Assembly: GCF_014174475.1 (NCBI RefSeq)
Contig: NZ_JACJUD010000002.1
Location: forward strand, 608,422 to 672,421
Length of the DNA: 64,000 nucleotides
Direction: 5' to 3'
Source: Aquipseudomonas ullengensis
GTDB lineage: Bacteria; Pseudomonadota; Gammaproteobacteria; Pseudomonadales; Pseudomonadaceae
Shown: in pieces, positions 37,514 through 45,551 of the stretch
How the letters are laid out: each line of letters opens with the position of its first letter
Numbering within the stretch: the stretch's first letter is position 1
Notes under the pieces: generated by a model
Told to the model about the DNA's origin: nothing
Database searches by the model: none
What the model saw: only the letters and a program-made list of their open reading frames with translations
Position numbers and translations under genes: made by a program

Positions 37514-40264
37514 ATGTCTGTTTGGGTCACATGGCCAGCTTTGACCAAGCTCGGCACCCTGGGCATCTTCGCCGGCCTGATCGCGCTCAGTCTCGAGCGC
37601 GAATCGCTGTTCAAGAACAACCTGTTCGACGTGGAGGACTATCCAAAGGCCAACGCGACGATCACCTGCGACGCACGAAGTCGCGTCGCCCGTACCGAGG
37701 ACGGCACCTGCAACATCCTCAGCAACCCGGCTGAAGGTTCGGTGTACCGCCGATTCGGGCGTAACGTGAACCCAGCGGTAACGCGCGGCGAAACCGAGTC
37801 TGACACCCTGCTCACGCCCAACCCGCGGGACGTCAGTAACAGCCTGATGGCGCGCGGCGAATTCAAGCCGGCGCCGAGCCTCAACTTCATTGCCGCATCG
37901 TGGATCCAGTTCATGATCCATGACTGGGTCGATCACGGCGCCAACGCCGAAAACAACCCGATCCAGATCCCACTACCTGCCGGCGACAGCTTCGGCTCGG
38001 GCAGCCTGTCGGTGCGCCGCACGCAGCCCGACCCGACCCGTACCGCCGCCGACGCCGGCAAGCCGCAGACCTACCGTAACCACAACACCCACTGGTGGGA
38101 CGGCTCGCAGCTGTATGGCAGCAACAAGGAAACCAACGACAAGGTGCGTTCCTTCGTCGACGGCAAGCTGAAGATCAATGCCGACGGCAGCCTGCCGCAC
38201 GAATTGCTCAGCGGTAAGCCGATCACCGGTTTCAACGAGAACTGGTGGGTGGGGCTGAGCATGCTGCACCAGCTGTTCACCAAGGAACACAATGCCATCG
38301 CCACCATGCTCAAGCAGAAGTACCCGGGGCAGACCGACCAGTGGCTGTACGACCACGCACGCCTGGTCAACGCGGCGCTGATGGCCAAGATTCACACCGT
38401 GGAATGGACCCCGGCGGTCATCGCCAACCCGGTCACCGAACGCGCCATGTACGCCAACTGGTGGGGCTTGCTCGGTTCCGGTGGGCCGCGTGACACCTAC
38501 CAGCAGGAAGTCCGGGCCCTCCAGGAGGACCTGGCCAAGTCGGATTCCTTCGTCAAGCGCATCCTCGGTTTCGACCCCAACGCCTCCGATGGCGTCGGCA
38601 GCTCGTCCATCGACCATGCCCTGAGCGGTATCGTCGGTTCGGCCAACCCGAACAACCACGGCGTGCCATACAGCCTCACCGAGGAGTTCGTCTCGGTGTA
38701 CCGCATGCACCCGCTGATGCGCGACAAGGTGGATATCTACGACATCGGCTCGAACCTGGTTTCGCGCTCGGTGCCGCTGCCGGACGTGCGTGATCGCGAC
38801 GCCGAGAACCTGCTGGCCGACGAACACCCGGACCGCCTGTGGTACTCCTTCGGCATCACCAACCCGGGTTCGCTGACGCTACATAACTACCCGAACTTCC
38901 TGCGCAACCTGTCCGTGCCGCTGGTGGGCAACATCGACCTGGCGACCATCGACGTCCTGCGTGACCGGGAGCGTGGCGTGCCGCGCTACAACGAGTTCCG
39001 CCGCGAGATCGGCCTCAATCCGATCACCAAGTTCGAGGACCTGACCAGCGATCCGGCCACCCTGGCCCAGCTCAAGCGCCTGTACAAGAACGATATCGAG
39101 CAGATCGATACCCTGGTCGGCCAACTGGCTGAAACCGTGCGTCCGGATGGCTTCGCCTTCGGTGAAACGGCGTTCCAGATCTTCATCATGAACGCCTCGC
39201 GCCGCCTGATGACCGACCGTTTCTATACCAAGGACTATCGCCCGGAGGTGTACACCGCCGAGGGCCTGGCCTGGGTCGAGAGCAGCACCATGGTCGACGT
39301 GTTGCGCCGCCACTTCCCCGACCTGGGCAGTAGCCTGGTGGGCGTGGAGAACGCCTTCAAGCCTTGGGGCCTGAATATCCCCGCCGACTACGAGAGCTGG
39401 CCTGCGCAGGGCAAGATGGACAACCTGTGGGTCAACGGCGCGCTGCGTACCCAGTATGCGGCGGACCAGCTGCCAGCGATTCCGCCGGTGGATGTCGGCG
39501 GGCTGATCGGTGCAGTGCTGTGGAAAAAGGTGCAGGAGCGCGGTGACGTCACTCCGGCCGGTTATGTGAAGGCCATGCACCCCAACGGCGTGATGGCCAA
39601 GGTGAAGTTCGTGGCCGTCGCCGGTAACCCCTACACCGGCCTATTCCAAGGGGCCAACAGCGGCCTGCTGCGCCTGTCGGTTGCGGGTGATCCGGTTGCC
39701 AACGGCTTCCAGCCGGGGCTGGCGTGGAAGGCCTTCGTCGATGGCAAGCCGTCGCAGAATGTTTCCGCGCTGTACAGCCTCAGCGGCCAGGGCAACAACT
39801 ACAACTTCTTCGCCAACGAGCTCTCGCAGTACGTGGTGCCGGAAGTCAACGACACCCTGGGGACCACGCTGCTGTTCTCGGCCGTCAGCCTGAAGCCAAC
39901 CCTGCTGCGCCTGGACGACTTCGCCGAAGTGGCACAGAACGGCCAGGCGGTGGCTACACCGAAAGCGCCAACGCAGATCTACTTCGTGCCCAAGGCCGAG
40001 TTGCGCACGCGCTTCTCCAGCACCGCGCATGACTTCCGCAACGACCTGGCAACCCTGCCTGCAGGCACCAAGCTGTATGAGGTGTACGCCACCGCAGCGG
40101 AGATCAAGACCTCGATCATTCCGTCCATCAGCCGTACCTATGCCCAGCAACGGCGTAGCGGGGCGGTGAAGGTCGGTGAAATCGAACTGACCTCGCCGCT
40201 GATCGCCTCGGCCTTTGGCGACAGCGGGGTGTTCTTCAAGCACCAGCGCAACGAAGACAAGTAA
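37514..40264 (+). CDS. Haem peroxidase/alpha-dioxygenase fused to a catalase-like domain
   Basis: 916 residues. The first ~640 resemble plant fatty-acid alpha-dioxygenases of the animal haem peroxidase superfamily: distal His136 in SWIQFMIHDWVDH, THWWDGSQLYGSNKET, LFTKEHNAIATML, KIHTVEWTP, then catalytic Tyr396 and proximal His399 in SVYRMHPL. Such enzymes add O2 to fatty acids. Residues ~660-916 look catalase-like: His689 in MHPNGVMAKVKF, PYTGLFQGANSGLLRLS, FFANELSQYV, HDFRNDLATLPAGTKLYEVYA and a GDSGVFFKHQR end. A hydrophobic stretch (~14-26) may anchor it; no clear Sec cleavage site. The ATG at 37514 follows GGGAGA; an ATG at 37481 lacks one. It follows the MalT-type regulator gene and has its own terminator. 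Oxylipin formation is inference. Confidence 0.85.
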   Translation: MSVWVTWPALTKLGTLGIFAGLIALSLERESLFKNNLFDVEDYPKANATITCDARSRVARTEDGTCNILSNPAEGSVYRRFGRNVNPAVTRGETESDTLLTPNPRDVSNSLMARGEFKPAPSLNFIAASWIQFMIHDWVDHGANAENNPIQIPLPAGDSFGSGSLSVRRTQPDPTRTAADAGKPQTYRNHNTHWWDGSQLYGSNKETNDKVRSFVDGKLKINADGSLPHELLSGKPITGFNENWWVGLSMLHQLFTKEHNAIATMLKQKYPGQTDQWLYDHARLVNAALMAKIHTVEWTPAVIANPVTERAMYANWWGLLGSGGPRDTYQQEVRALQEDLAKSDSFVKRILGFDPNASDGVGSSSIDHALSGIVGSANPNNHGVPYSLTEEFVSVYRMHPLMRDKVDIYDIGSNLVSRSVPLPDVRDRDAENLLADEHPDRLWYSFGITNPGSLTLHNYPNFLRNLSVPLVGNIDLATIDVLRDRERGVPRYNEFRREIGLNPITKFEDLTSDPATLAQLKRLYKNDIEQIDTLVGQLAETVRPDGFAFGETAFQIFIMNASRRLMTDRFYTKDYRPEVYTAEGLAWVESSTMVDVLRRHFPDLGSSLVGVENAFKPWGLNIPADYESWPAQGKMDNLWVNGALRTQYAADQLPAIPPVDVGGLIGAVLWKKVQERGDVTPAGYVKAMHPNGVMAKVKFVAVAGNPYTGLFQGANSGLLRLSVAGDPVANGFQPGLAWKAFVDGKPSQNVSALYSLSGQGNNYNFFANELSQYVVPEVNDTLGTTLLFSAVSLKPTLLRLDDFAEVAQNGQAVATPKAPTQIYFVPKAELRTRFSSTAHDFRNDLATLPAGTKLYEVYATAAEIKTSIIPSISRTYAQQRRSGAVKVGEIELTSPLIASAFGDSGVFFKHQRNEDK

Positions 40265-40283
40265 GCCTCACGCAGCAAAGAAG

Positions 40284-40307
40284 GCCCCGGCACCTGCCGG
40301 GGCTTTT
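40284..40307 (+). terminator. Terminator after the haem oxygenase gene
   Basis: Perfect 9-bp stem GCCCCGGCA / TGCCGGGGC with a CC loop (40284-40303), then TTTT. It isolates the oxygenase gene from the xcpR operon. Confidence 0.88.
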
Positions 40308-40487
40308 CTATTCAGGCCCCCGGATTCACCGGGCTGTCGGCTGCCCTATTCATACAATTGCGCGCGCTGTCGCGCTTAACGCAACAACCAGCCTTTATTT
40401 TTCTACCGAATCCGTTAACTTGGGCCGCTCTGTCGCGCCCATAACAACAAGAACAGAACACCCCCTGACCCAGGAACAGGTCCGCGC

Positions 40488-41999
40488 ATGATCACCGATC
40501 CGCACTCCGCAGCAGCGGCCCCGGCAGGCTTGCCTGTCCGCTCCCTGCCATTCGCCTTCGCCAAGCGCCACGGCGTGCTGTTCCTCAATGCCGTCGAGGG
40601 CCCATGCCTGGCCTGCCGCCAGGGTGTGGCCCTGCATGCCGTGGCCGAGGCGCAGCGCTTCGCCGGGCAATTGCTGCCGTTACAGTGGCTGGAGCCGGCA
40701 GCCTTCGAGCAGGCCCTGAGCAACGCCTACCAGCGCGATTCCTCGGAAGTCCGCCTGATGGCCGAGGGCCTCGGCGCCGAGATGGACCTGGCCAGCCTGG
40801 CCGAGCTCACCCCTGAATCTGGCGACTTGCTGGAGCAGGAAGACGACGCACCGATCATCCGCCTGATCAACGCCATCCTCAGCGAAGCGATCAAGGCCGG
40901 CGCCTCCGATATCCACCTGGAAACCTTCGAAAAGCGCCTGGTGGTGCGTTTCCGGGTCGACGGCATCCTGCGTGAAGTGATCGAGCCCCGGCGTGAGCTG
41001 GCGGCCTTGCTGGTATCGCGGGTCAAGGTCATGGCGCGCCTGGACATCGCCGAGAAGCGCGTGCCGCAGGACGGGCGTATCTCGCTAAAGGTGGGTGGCC
41101 GCGAAGTCGATATCCGCGTTTCCACCTTGCCCTCGGCCAATGGCGAGCGCGTGGTATTGCGCCTGCTGGATAAACAGGCCGGGCGCCTGTCGCTGCAGCA
41201 CCTGGGCATGAGCGAGCGCGACCGTCGCCTGCTCGACGAGAACCTGCGCAAGCCCCACGGCATCCTGCTGGTCACCGGCCCCACCGGCTCGGGCAAGACC
41301 ACCACGCTGTACGCCGGCCTGGTCACCCTCAACGACCGCACCCGCAACATCCTCACCGTCGAAGACCCGATCGAGTACTACCTCGAAGGCATCGGCCAGA
41401 CCCAGGTCAACCCGCGCGTCGACATGACCTTCGCCCGCGGCCTGCGCGCGATACTGCGCCAGGACCCGGACGTGGTGATGGTCGGCGAGATCCGCGACCA
41501 GGAAACCGCCGACATCGCCGTGCAGGCCTCGCTGACCGGCCACCTGGTGCTGTCGACCCTGCACACCAACAGCGCGGTGGGCGCGGTGACCCGCCTGGTC
41601 GACATGGGCGTCGAGCCGTTCCTGCTGTCGTCCTCGTTGCTCGGTGTGCTGGCCCAGCGTCTGGTACGCGTGTTGTGCCCGAGCTGTCGCGAGGCGCGCC
41701 CGGCTGATGAAGCCGAATGTGCGTTGCTGGGGCTCGAGCCGCACGCCAAACCGACCATCTACCACGCCCAGGGCTGCGCCGACTGTCACCAGCAGGGCTA
41801 CCGCGGGCGTACCGGTATCTATGAACTGGTGGTGTTCGACGAGCAGATGCGCACCTTGGTGCACAACGGCGCCGGCGAGCAGGAATTGACCCGCCACGCG
41901 CGCAGCCTCGGCCCCGGCATCCGCGAAGACGGCCGGCGCAAGGTGCTGGAAGGGGTGACCACCCTGGAAGAAGTGCTGCGTGTGACGCGAGAAGACTGA
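40488..41999 (+). CDS. xcpR: Type II secretion ATPase XcpR (GspE)
   Basis: Cytoplasmic hexameric ATPase that powers pseudopilus assembly, 503 residues. Walker A is [10 protein letters not shown] with Lys270. The Asp box is [20 protein letters not shown] (part), Walker B is [18 protein letters not shown] and the His box is [14 protein letters not shown]. The tetracysteine zinc site is Cys397, Cys400, Cys430 and Cys433. AGGAACAGG provides the ribosome site. First gene of xcpRSTUVWXYZ, whose promoter must lie in the 180 bp after the preceding terminator. Confidence 0.98.
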   Translation: MITDPHSAAAAPAGLPVRSLPFAFAKRHGVLFLNAVEGPCLACRQGVALHAVAEAQRFAGQLLPLQWLEPAAFEQALSNAYQRDSSEVRLMAEGLGAEMDLASLAELTPESGDLLEQEDDAPIIRLINAILSEAIKAGASDIHLETFEKRLVVRFRVDGILREVIEPRRELAALLVSRVKVMARLDIAEKRVPQDGRISLKVGGREVDIRVSTLPSANGERVVLRLLDKQAGRLSLQHLGMSERDRRLLDENLRKPHGILLVTGPTGSGKTTTLYAGLVTLNDRTRNILTVEDPIEYYLEGIGQTQVNPRVDMTFARGLRAILRQDPDVVMVGEIRDQETADIAVQASLTGHLVLSTLHTNSAVGAVTRLVDMGVEPFLLSSSLLGVLAQRLVRVLCPSCREARPADEAECALLGLEPHAKPTIYHAQGCADCHQQGYRGRTGIYELVVFDEQMRTLVHNGAGEQELTRHARSLGPGIREDGRRKVLEGVTTLEEVLRVTRED

Positions 42000-43213
42000 T
42001 GGCTGCCTTCGAATACATTGCTCTCGATGCCAAGGGCCGCCAACAGAAAGGCGTACTGGAGGCAGACAGTGCGCGCCAGGTCCGCCAGCTGCTGCGCGAG
42101 CGTCAATTGGCGCCGCTGCAGGTCGAGGCCATGCGCAGTCGCGAGGCGCCGCAGGGTAGCGGCTTCAGCATGCGCCGTGGGCTGTCGGCACGCGATCTGG
42201 CGCTGGTGACCCGGCAACTGGCGACCCTGATCGGCGCCGCCCTGCCGATCGAAGAGGCATTGCGGGCCGCCGCAGCGCAATCGCGCCAGCCGCGCATCCA
42301 GTCAATGCTGCTGGCCGTGCGGGCGCGGGTGCTGGAGGGGCATGGTCTGGCCAGCAGCCTGGCGGCCTTTCCCGCCGCGTTTCCCGATCTGTACCGCGCA
42401 ACAGTGGCCGCTGGCGAACATGCCGGGCACCTGGCTCCGGTGCTGGAGCAACTGGCGGACTATACCGAGCAGCGCCAGCAGTCGCGGCAGAAGGTGCAGC
42501 TGGCTCTGCTCTATCCGATGATCCTGATGTTCGCCTCGCTGAGCATCGTTGGTTTTCTGCTCGGCTACGTGGTGCCGGACGTGGTGCGGGTATTCATCGA
42601 CTCCGGCCAGCAATTGCCGGCACTGACCCGCGGCTTGATTGCCGTGAGTGATTTCGCCAAGGGCTGGGGCTGGCTGGTGATTCTGGTGCTGGTAGCGGCT
42701 GTGCTGCTGTTTCGGCGGGCGCTGCGCGAGGACGCGATGCGCCAGCGTTGGCACGGTTTCCTGCTGCGTGTACCGCTGGTCGGCGGGCTGATTCGCTCTA
42801 CCGAGACGGCACGTTTCGCCTCGACCCTGGCGATTCTGGTGCGCAGCGGCGTACCGCTGGTCGAGGCATTGGCGATTGGCAGCGAAGTGGTGGTCAACCG
42901 GGTGATTCGCGCGGACGTGATTCAGGCCACCCAGCGCGTACGCGAGGGCGGCAGCCTGTCACGAGCGCTGGAGGCCAGCCGGCAGTTTCCGCCGATGATG
43001 CTGCACATGATTGCCAGCGGCGAACGCTCCGGCGAGCTGGATCAGATGCTGTCGCGCACGGCGCGTAACCAGGAAAACGACCTGGCGGCCACCATCAGCC
43101 TGCTGGTGGGGCTGTTCGAGCCGTTCATGCTGGTCTTCATGGGGGCGGTGGTGCTGGTGATCGTGCTGGCCATCCTGCTGCCGATTCTGTCTTTGAACCA
43201 ACTGGTGGGGTGA
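41999..43213 (+). CDS. xcpS: Type II secretion inner-membrane platform protein XcpS (GspF)
   Basis: 404 residues with two T2SSF domains (about 70-190 and 270-395) and three transmembrane segments (about 170-195, 220-242 and 372-397). Typical motifs are RQLATLIGAALPIEEAL, LALLYPMILMFASLSIVGFL (part) and FASTLAILVRSGVPLVEAL. Its ATG overlaps the xcpR stop by 1 nt (TGATG). Confidence 0.98.
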   Translation: MAAFEYIALDAKGRQQKGVLEADSARQVRQLLRERQLAPLQVEAMRSREAPQGSGFSMRRGLSARDLALVTRQLATLIGAALPIEEALRAAAAQSRQPRIQSMLLAVRARVLEGHGLASSLAAFPAAFPDLYRATVAAGEHAGHLAPVLEQLADYTEQRQQSRQKVQLALLYPMILMFASLSIVGFLLGYVVPDVVRVFIDSGQQLPALTRGLIAVSDFAKGWGWLVILVLVAAVLLFRRALREDAMRQRWHGFLLRVPLVGGLIRSTETARFASTLAILVRSGVPLVEALAIGSEVVVNRVIRADVIQATQRVREGGSLSRALEASRQFPPMMLHMIASGERSGELDQMLSRTARNQENDLAATISLLVGLFEPFMLVFMGAVVLVIVLAILLPILSLNQLVG

Positions 43214-43218
43214 ATACG

Positions 43219-43785
43219 ATGAACAATTACCGACTGTGCGAAAACGTAGCGAGCGCCGGCGAGGCTAGGCGAAACCTGGCGAAGAAGCGCAGTTTACAGG
43301 TCGTAAATGAGCATTCTGAGCCAGGTTTCAACGACGCATCGCCAAGCGCAGCAGTTGTCGCGCGGTCGGGGCAACAGGGCTTCACCCTGATCGAGATCAT
43401 GGTGGTGGTGGTGATCCTCGGCATCCTCGCCGCACTGGTGGTGCCGCAGGTAATGGGCCGTCCGGACCAGGCCAAGGTCACCGTGGCGCAGAACGACATC
43501 CGCGCCATCGGCGCTGCGCTGGACATGTACAAGCTGGACAACCAGAACTACCCGAGCACCCAGCAGGGCCTCGAAGCCCTGGTGAAGAAGCCCACCGGCA
43601 CGCCGCCAGTGAAGAACTGGAACCCCGAGGGCTATCTGAAGAAGCTGCCCGTCGACCCCTGGGGCAATACCTACCTGTACCTGGCGCCCGGCACCCACGG
43701 CAAGATCGACCTCTACTCCCTCGGAGCCGACGGTCAGGAAGGTGGTGATGGCAACAATGCTGATATCGGCAACTGGGATCTTTGA
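43219..43785 (+). CDS. xcpT: Major pseudopilin XcpT (GspG) with an unusually long leader
   Basis: Main subunit of the T2SS pseudopilus. The mature part is standard: prepilin peptidase cleaves G|FTLIEIMVVVVILGILAALV (part), and the conserved region TQQGLEALVKKPTG ... KKLPVDPWGN and calcium-site SLGADGQEGGDGNNADIGNWDL (part) follow. The leader is 54 residues from the ATG at 43219 (ribosome site GGGG) against about 8 in PAO1 XcpT (from memory). The extra ~45 residues coincide with a genomic repeat module (43238-43352) that looks inserted in frame between MNNYR and RSGQQG. A GTG at 43210 overlapping the xcpS stop is an alternative start. There is no in-frame ATG, GTG or TTG nearer the cleavage site. 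Confidence 0.93.
   Translation: MNNYRLCENVASAGEARRNLAKKRSLQVVNEHSEPGFNDASPSAAVVARSGQQGFTLIEIMVVVVILGILAALVVPQVMGRPDQAKVTVAQNDIRAIGAALDMYKLDNQNYPSTQQGLEALVKKPTGTPPVKNWNPEGYLKKLPVDPWGNTYLYLAPGTHGKIDLYSLGADGQEGGDGNNADIGNWDL
43238..43352 (+). repeat. Hairpin repeat module, copy 1 (inside the xcpT leader)
   Basis: Contains GCTAGGCG, then GCGCAG-TTTAC-AGGTC-GTAAA-TGAGC (hairpin arms 43293-43297 and 43303-43307) and CAACGACGC downstream. It shares this order with copies at 43799-43868 and 53303-53360. Boundaries are approximate. Confidence 0.65.
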
Positions 43786-43798
43786 TCTACCTTGTTCG

Positions 43799-43868
43799 GG
43801 CGCAGCGAGCTAGAGAAAAGCAAGGCGAGAGTGGCTGAGGACGCGGAGTTTACAGATGGTAAATGAGC
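43799..43868 (+). repeat. Hairpin repeat module, copy 2 (start of xcpU)
   Basis: GCGAGCTAGAG, AAGGCGAGA, then GCGGAG-TTTAC-AGATG-GTAAA-TGAGC (arms 43849-43853 and 43859-43863). The loop supplies the ATG at 43856 and the GGAG 5' of the hairpin supplies a ribosome site for xcpU. Downstream, up to about 43970, two further small hairpins (CGCCCCTTCGGGGC and GCCCTAAAGGGC) may belong to the same element. Confidence 0.65.
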
Positions 43869-44497
43869 AGTACTCGCTCCGCTCGCCCCTTCGGGGCCGC
43901 CCTAAAGGGCGTTGGCCGCAAGCGTCCTCCGAAGCCGCTCTTAACGCAATTTTTCCGACGCGCAGCAAGTCCGTGCGTGGCTTCACCCTGATCGAGCTGC
44001 TGGTGGTGCTGGTGCTGCTCGGCGTGCTGGTGGGTGTGGCCGTGCTTGGCAGCGGCATTGCCGCCAGCCCGGCGCGCAAGCTGAATGATGAAGGCGAGCG
44101 GCTCAGCAGTTTGCTGCGGGTATTGCTCGACGAAGCGGTACTGGATAACCGCGAGTACGGCCTGCTGATCGACCGGCAGAGCTATCAGGTACTGCGTTAT
44201 GAACCGCAGCGCGCCGAGTGGCAGGCGCTGGCGGAGCAGGGGCATGCATTGCCGGACTGGGTCGAGTTGAAGCTAGAGCTCGATGAGCAGGCGGTCGGCC
44301 TGCCGCAGGCTGCGCAGAAAAAGGACAGCAAGGCCCTGGTGCCACAGGTGCTGATCCTCTCCAGTGGTGAGCTGACCCCGTTCCGTCTGCGTCTCTCCGG
44401 CCGCGAGCGCGGTGCCCCGGTGTTGCTGCTGGCCAGCGATGGCTTCAATGAGCCGACGCTGCAGGTTGAAAGCCAGTCGGGGCCAGCGAAGAAATGA
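43856..44497 (+). CDS. xcpU: Minor pseudopilin XcpU (GspH)
   Basis: Pseudopilin of the tip complex. The prepilin site is RG|FTLIELLVVLVLLGVLVG (part), followed by a GspH beta domain. From the ATG at 43856 (GGAG 7 nt upstream) the protein is 213 residues with a 42-residue leader. The only in-frame start close to the cleavage site is a GTG giving the leader MRG, which lacks a ribosome site. The ATG, the GGAG and the first leader codons fall in a repeat module, so the start seems to have been replaced by repeat sequence. The 70-bp gap after xcpT is the only real gap in this operon. Confidence 0.9.
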   Translation: MVNEQYSLRSPLRGRPKGRWPQASSEAALNAIFPTRSKSVRGFTLIELLVVLVLLGVLVGVAVLGSGIAASPARKLNDEGERLSSLLRVLLDEAVLDNREYGLLIDRQSYQVLRYEPQRAEWQALAEQGHALPDWVELKLELDEQAVGLPQAAQKKDSKALVPQVLILSSGELTPFRLRLSGRERGAPVLLLASDGFNEPTLQVESQSGPAKK

Positions 44498-44883
44498 TGC
44501 GCTCACGCGGTTTCACCCTGCTCGAAGTGCTGGTGGCCCTGGGTATCTTTGCCCTGGTCGCTGCCAGCGTGCTGGTCGCCAGCTCGCGTGCCCTGCAGAC
44601 CGCAGCGCGCCTGGAGGACAAGACCTTCGCCCTGTGGCTGGCGGACAACCACCTGCAGGACATGCAACTGGCCGAGATTCCCCCCAGTGAAGGGCGCGAA
44701 GCGGGTGAGGACACCTACGCCGGGCGTCGCTGGTTGTGGCAAAGCAAGGTCGAGGCGACCAGCGAGCCGGACATGCGCCGGGTTACCGTCTGGGTGGCGG
44801 TGCGCCCGGACAGTGGCCTGCGCGGCAATATCGAGGACCAGGCGTTGGTCAGCCTCAGCGGTTTTGTCGGGGTCGAGCCATGA
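44494..44883 (+). CDS. xcpV: Minor pseudopilin XcpV (GspI)
   Basis: 129 residues. A normal short leader MMRSRG is cleaved before FTLLEVLVALGIFALVAA, followed by the GspI domain with WLADNHLQDMQLAE. It nucleates the pseudopilus tip with XcpW and XcpX. 4-nt overlap with xcpU (ATGA). Confidence 0.96.
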   Translation: MMRSRGFTLLEVLVALGIFALVAASVLVASSRALQTAARLEDKTFALWLADNHLQDMQLAEIPPSEGREAGEDTYAGRRWLWQSKVEATSEPDMRRVTVWVAVRPDSGLRGNIEDQALVSLSGFVGVEP

Positions 44884-45551
44884 GGCGCCAACGTGGTTTC
44901 ACCCTGCTCGAACTGCTGATCGCCATTTCCATCTTTGCCCTGCTCGGGCTGGCCACCTACCGCATGTTCGACAGTGTGATGCAGGCCGACCGGGGGCAGC
45001 GCGAGCAGGAGCAGCGTCTGCGCCACCTGACGCGCGCCATGGCGGCTTTCGAACGCGACTTGTTGCAGACGCGCCTACGCCCGGTGCGCGACCCGCTGGG
45101 CGATCCGCAAGCGGCGCTGCTCGGTGATAGCGGCAAGAATACCCACCTGGAATTCACCCGCAGTGGCTGGCGTAACCCGCTGGGGCTACCGCGCGCCACC
45201 CTACAGCGGGTGCGCTGGCAGCTGCAGGGGGAGCAATGGCAGCGTGCCTATTGGCCAGTGCTGGACCAGGCCCAGGACAGCCAGCCCCGGGTGCAGGATG
45301 TGCTGGGTGGGGTGACGCGTTTTGAACTGCTCTTTCTCGATGATGAGGGGCGCTGGTTGCAGAACTGGCCGCCGGCCAATAGCAGCAGCGAGCAAGCCCT
45401 GATCCAGATGCCCAAGGCCGTCGAACTGGTGATCGAGCAGCGCCGCTACGGCGAGTTGCGTCGGGTCTGGCGCTTGCCTGAGTCGGCCGAGAAACAGCAG
45501 CAAGGTGACGGCAGCGGCGAGGGCGATGGCTCCTCGGAGAACGACTTGTGA
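44880..45551 (+). CDS. xcpW: Minor pseudopilin XcpW (GspJ)
   Basis: 223 residues. Leader MRRQRG, then FTLLELLIAISIFALLGLA, with the GspJ segment LTRAMAAFERDLLQTRLRPVRD (part). The ATG overlaps the xcpV stop by 4 nt. The C-terminus is Gly/Ser/Glu-rich. Confidence 0.96.
   Translation: MRRQRGFTLLELLIAISIFALLGLATYRMFDSVMQADRGQREQEQRLRHLTRAMAAFERDLLQTRLRPVRDPLGDPQAALLGDSGKNTHLEFTRSGWRNPLGLPRATLQRVRWQLQGEQWQRAYWPVLDQAQDSQPRVQDVLGGVTRFELLFLDDEGRWLQNWPPANSSSEQALIQMPKAVELVIEQRRYGELRRVWRLPESAEKQQQGDGSGEGDGSSENDL

Noticed and set aside
34355..40487. Quorum-sensing lux boxes for the xcp operons
   Set aside because: I looked for CT-N12-AG dyads of the LasR/RhlR type in 34355-34735 and 40308-40487 and saw none convincing. 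A weight-matrix scan would be decisive.
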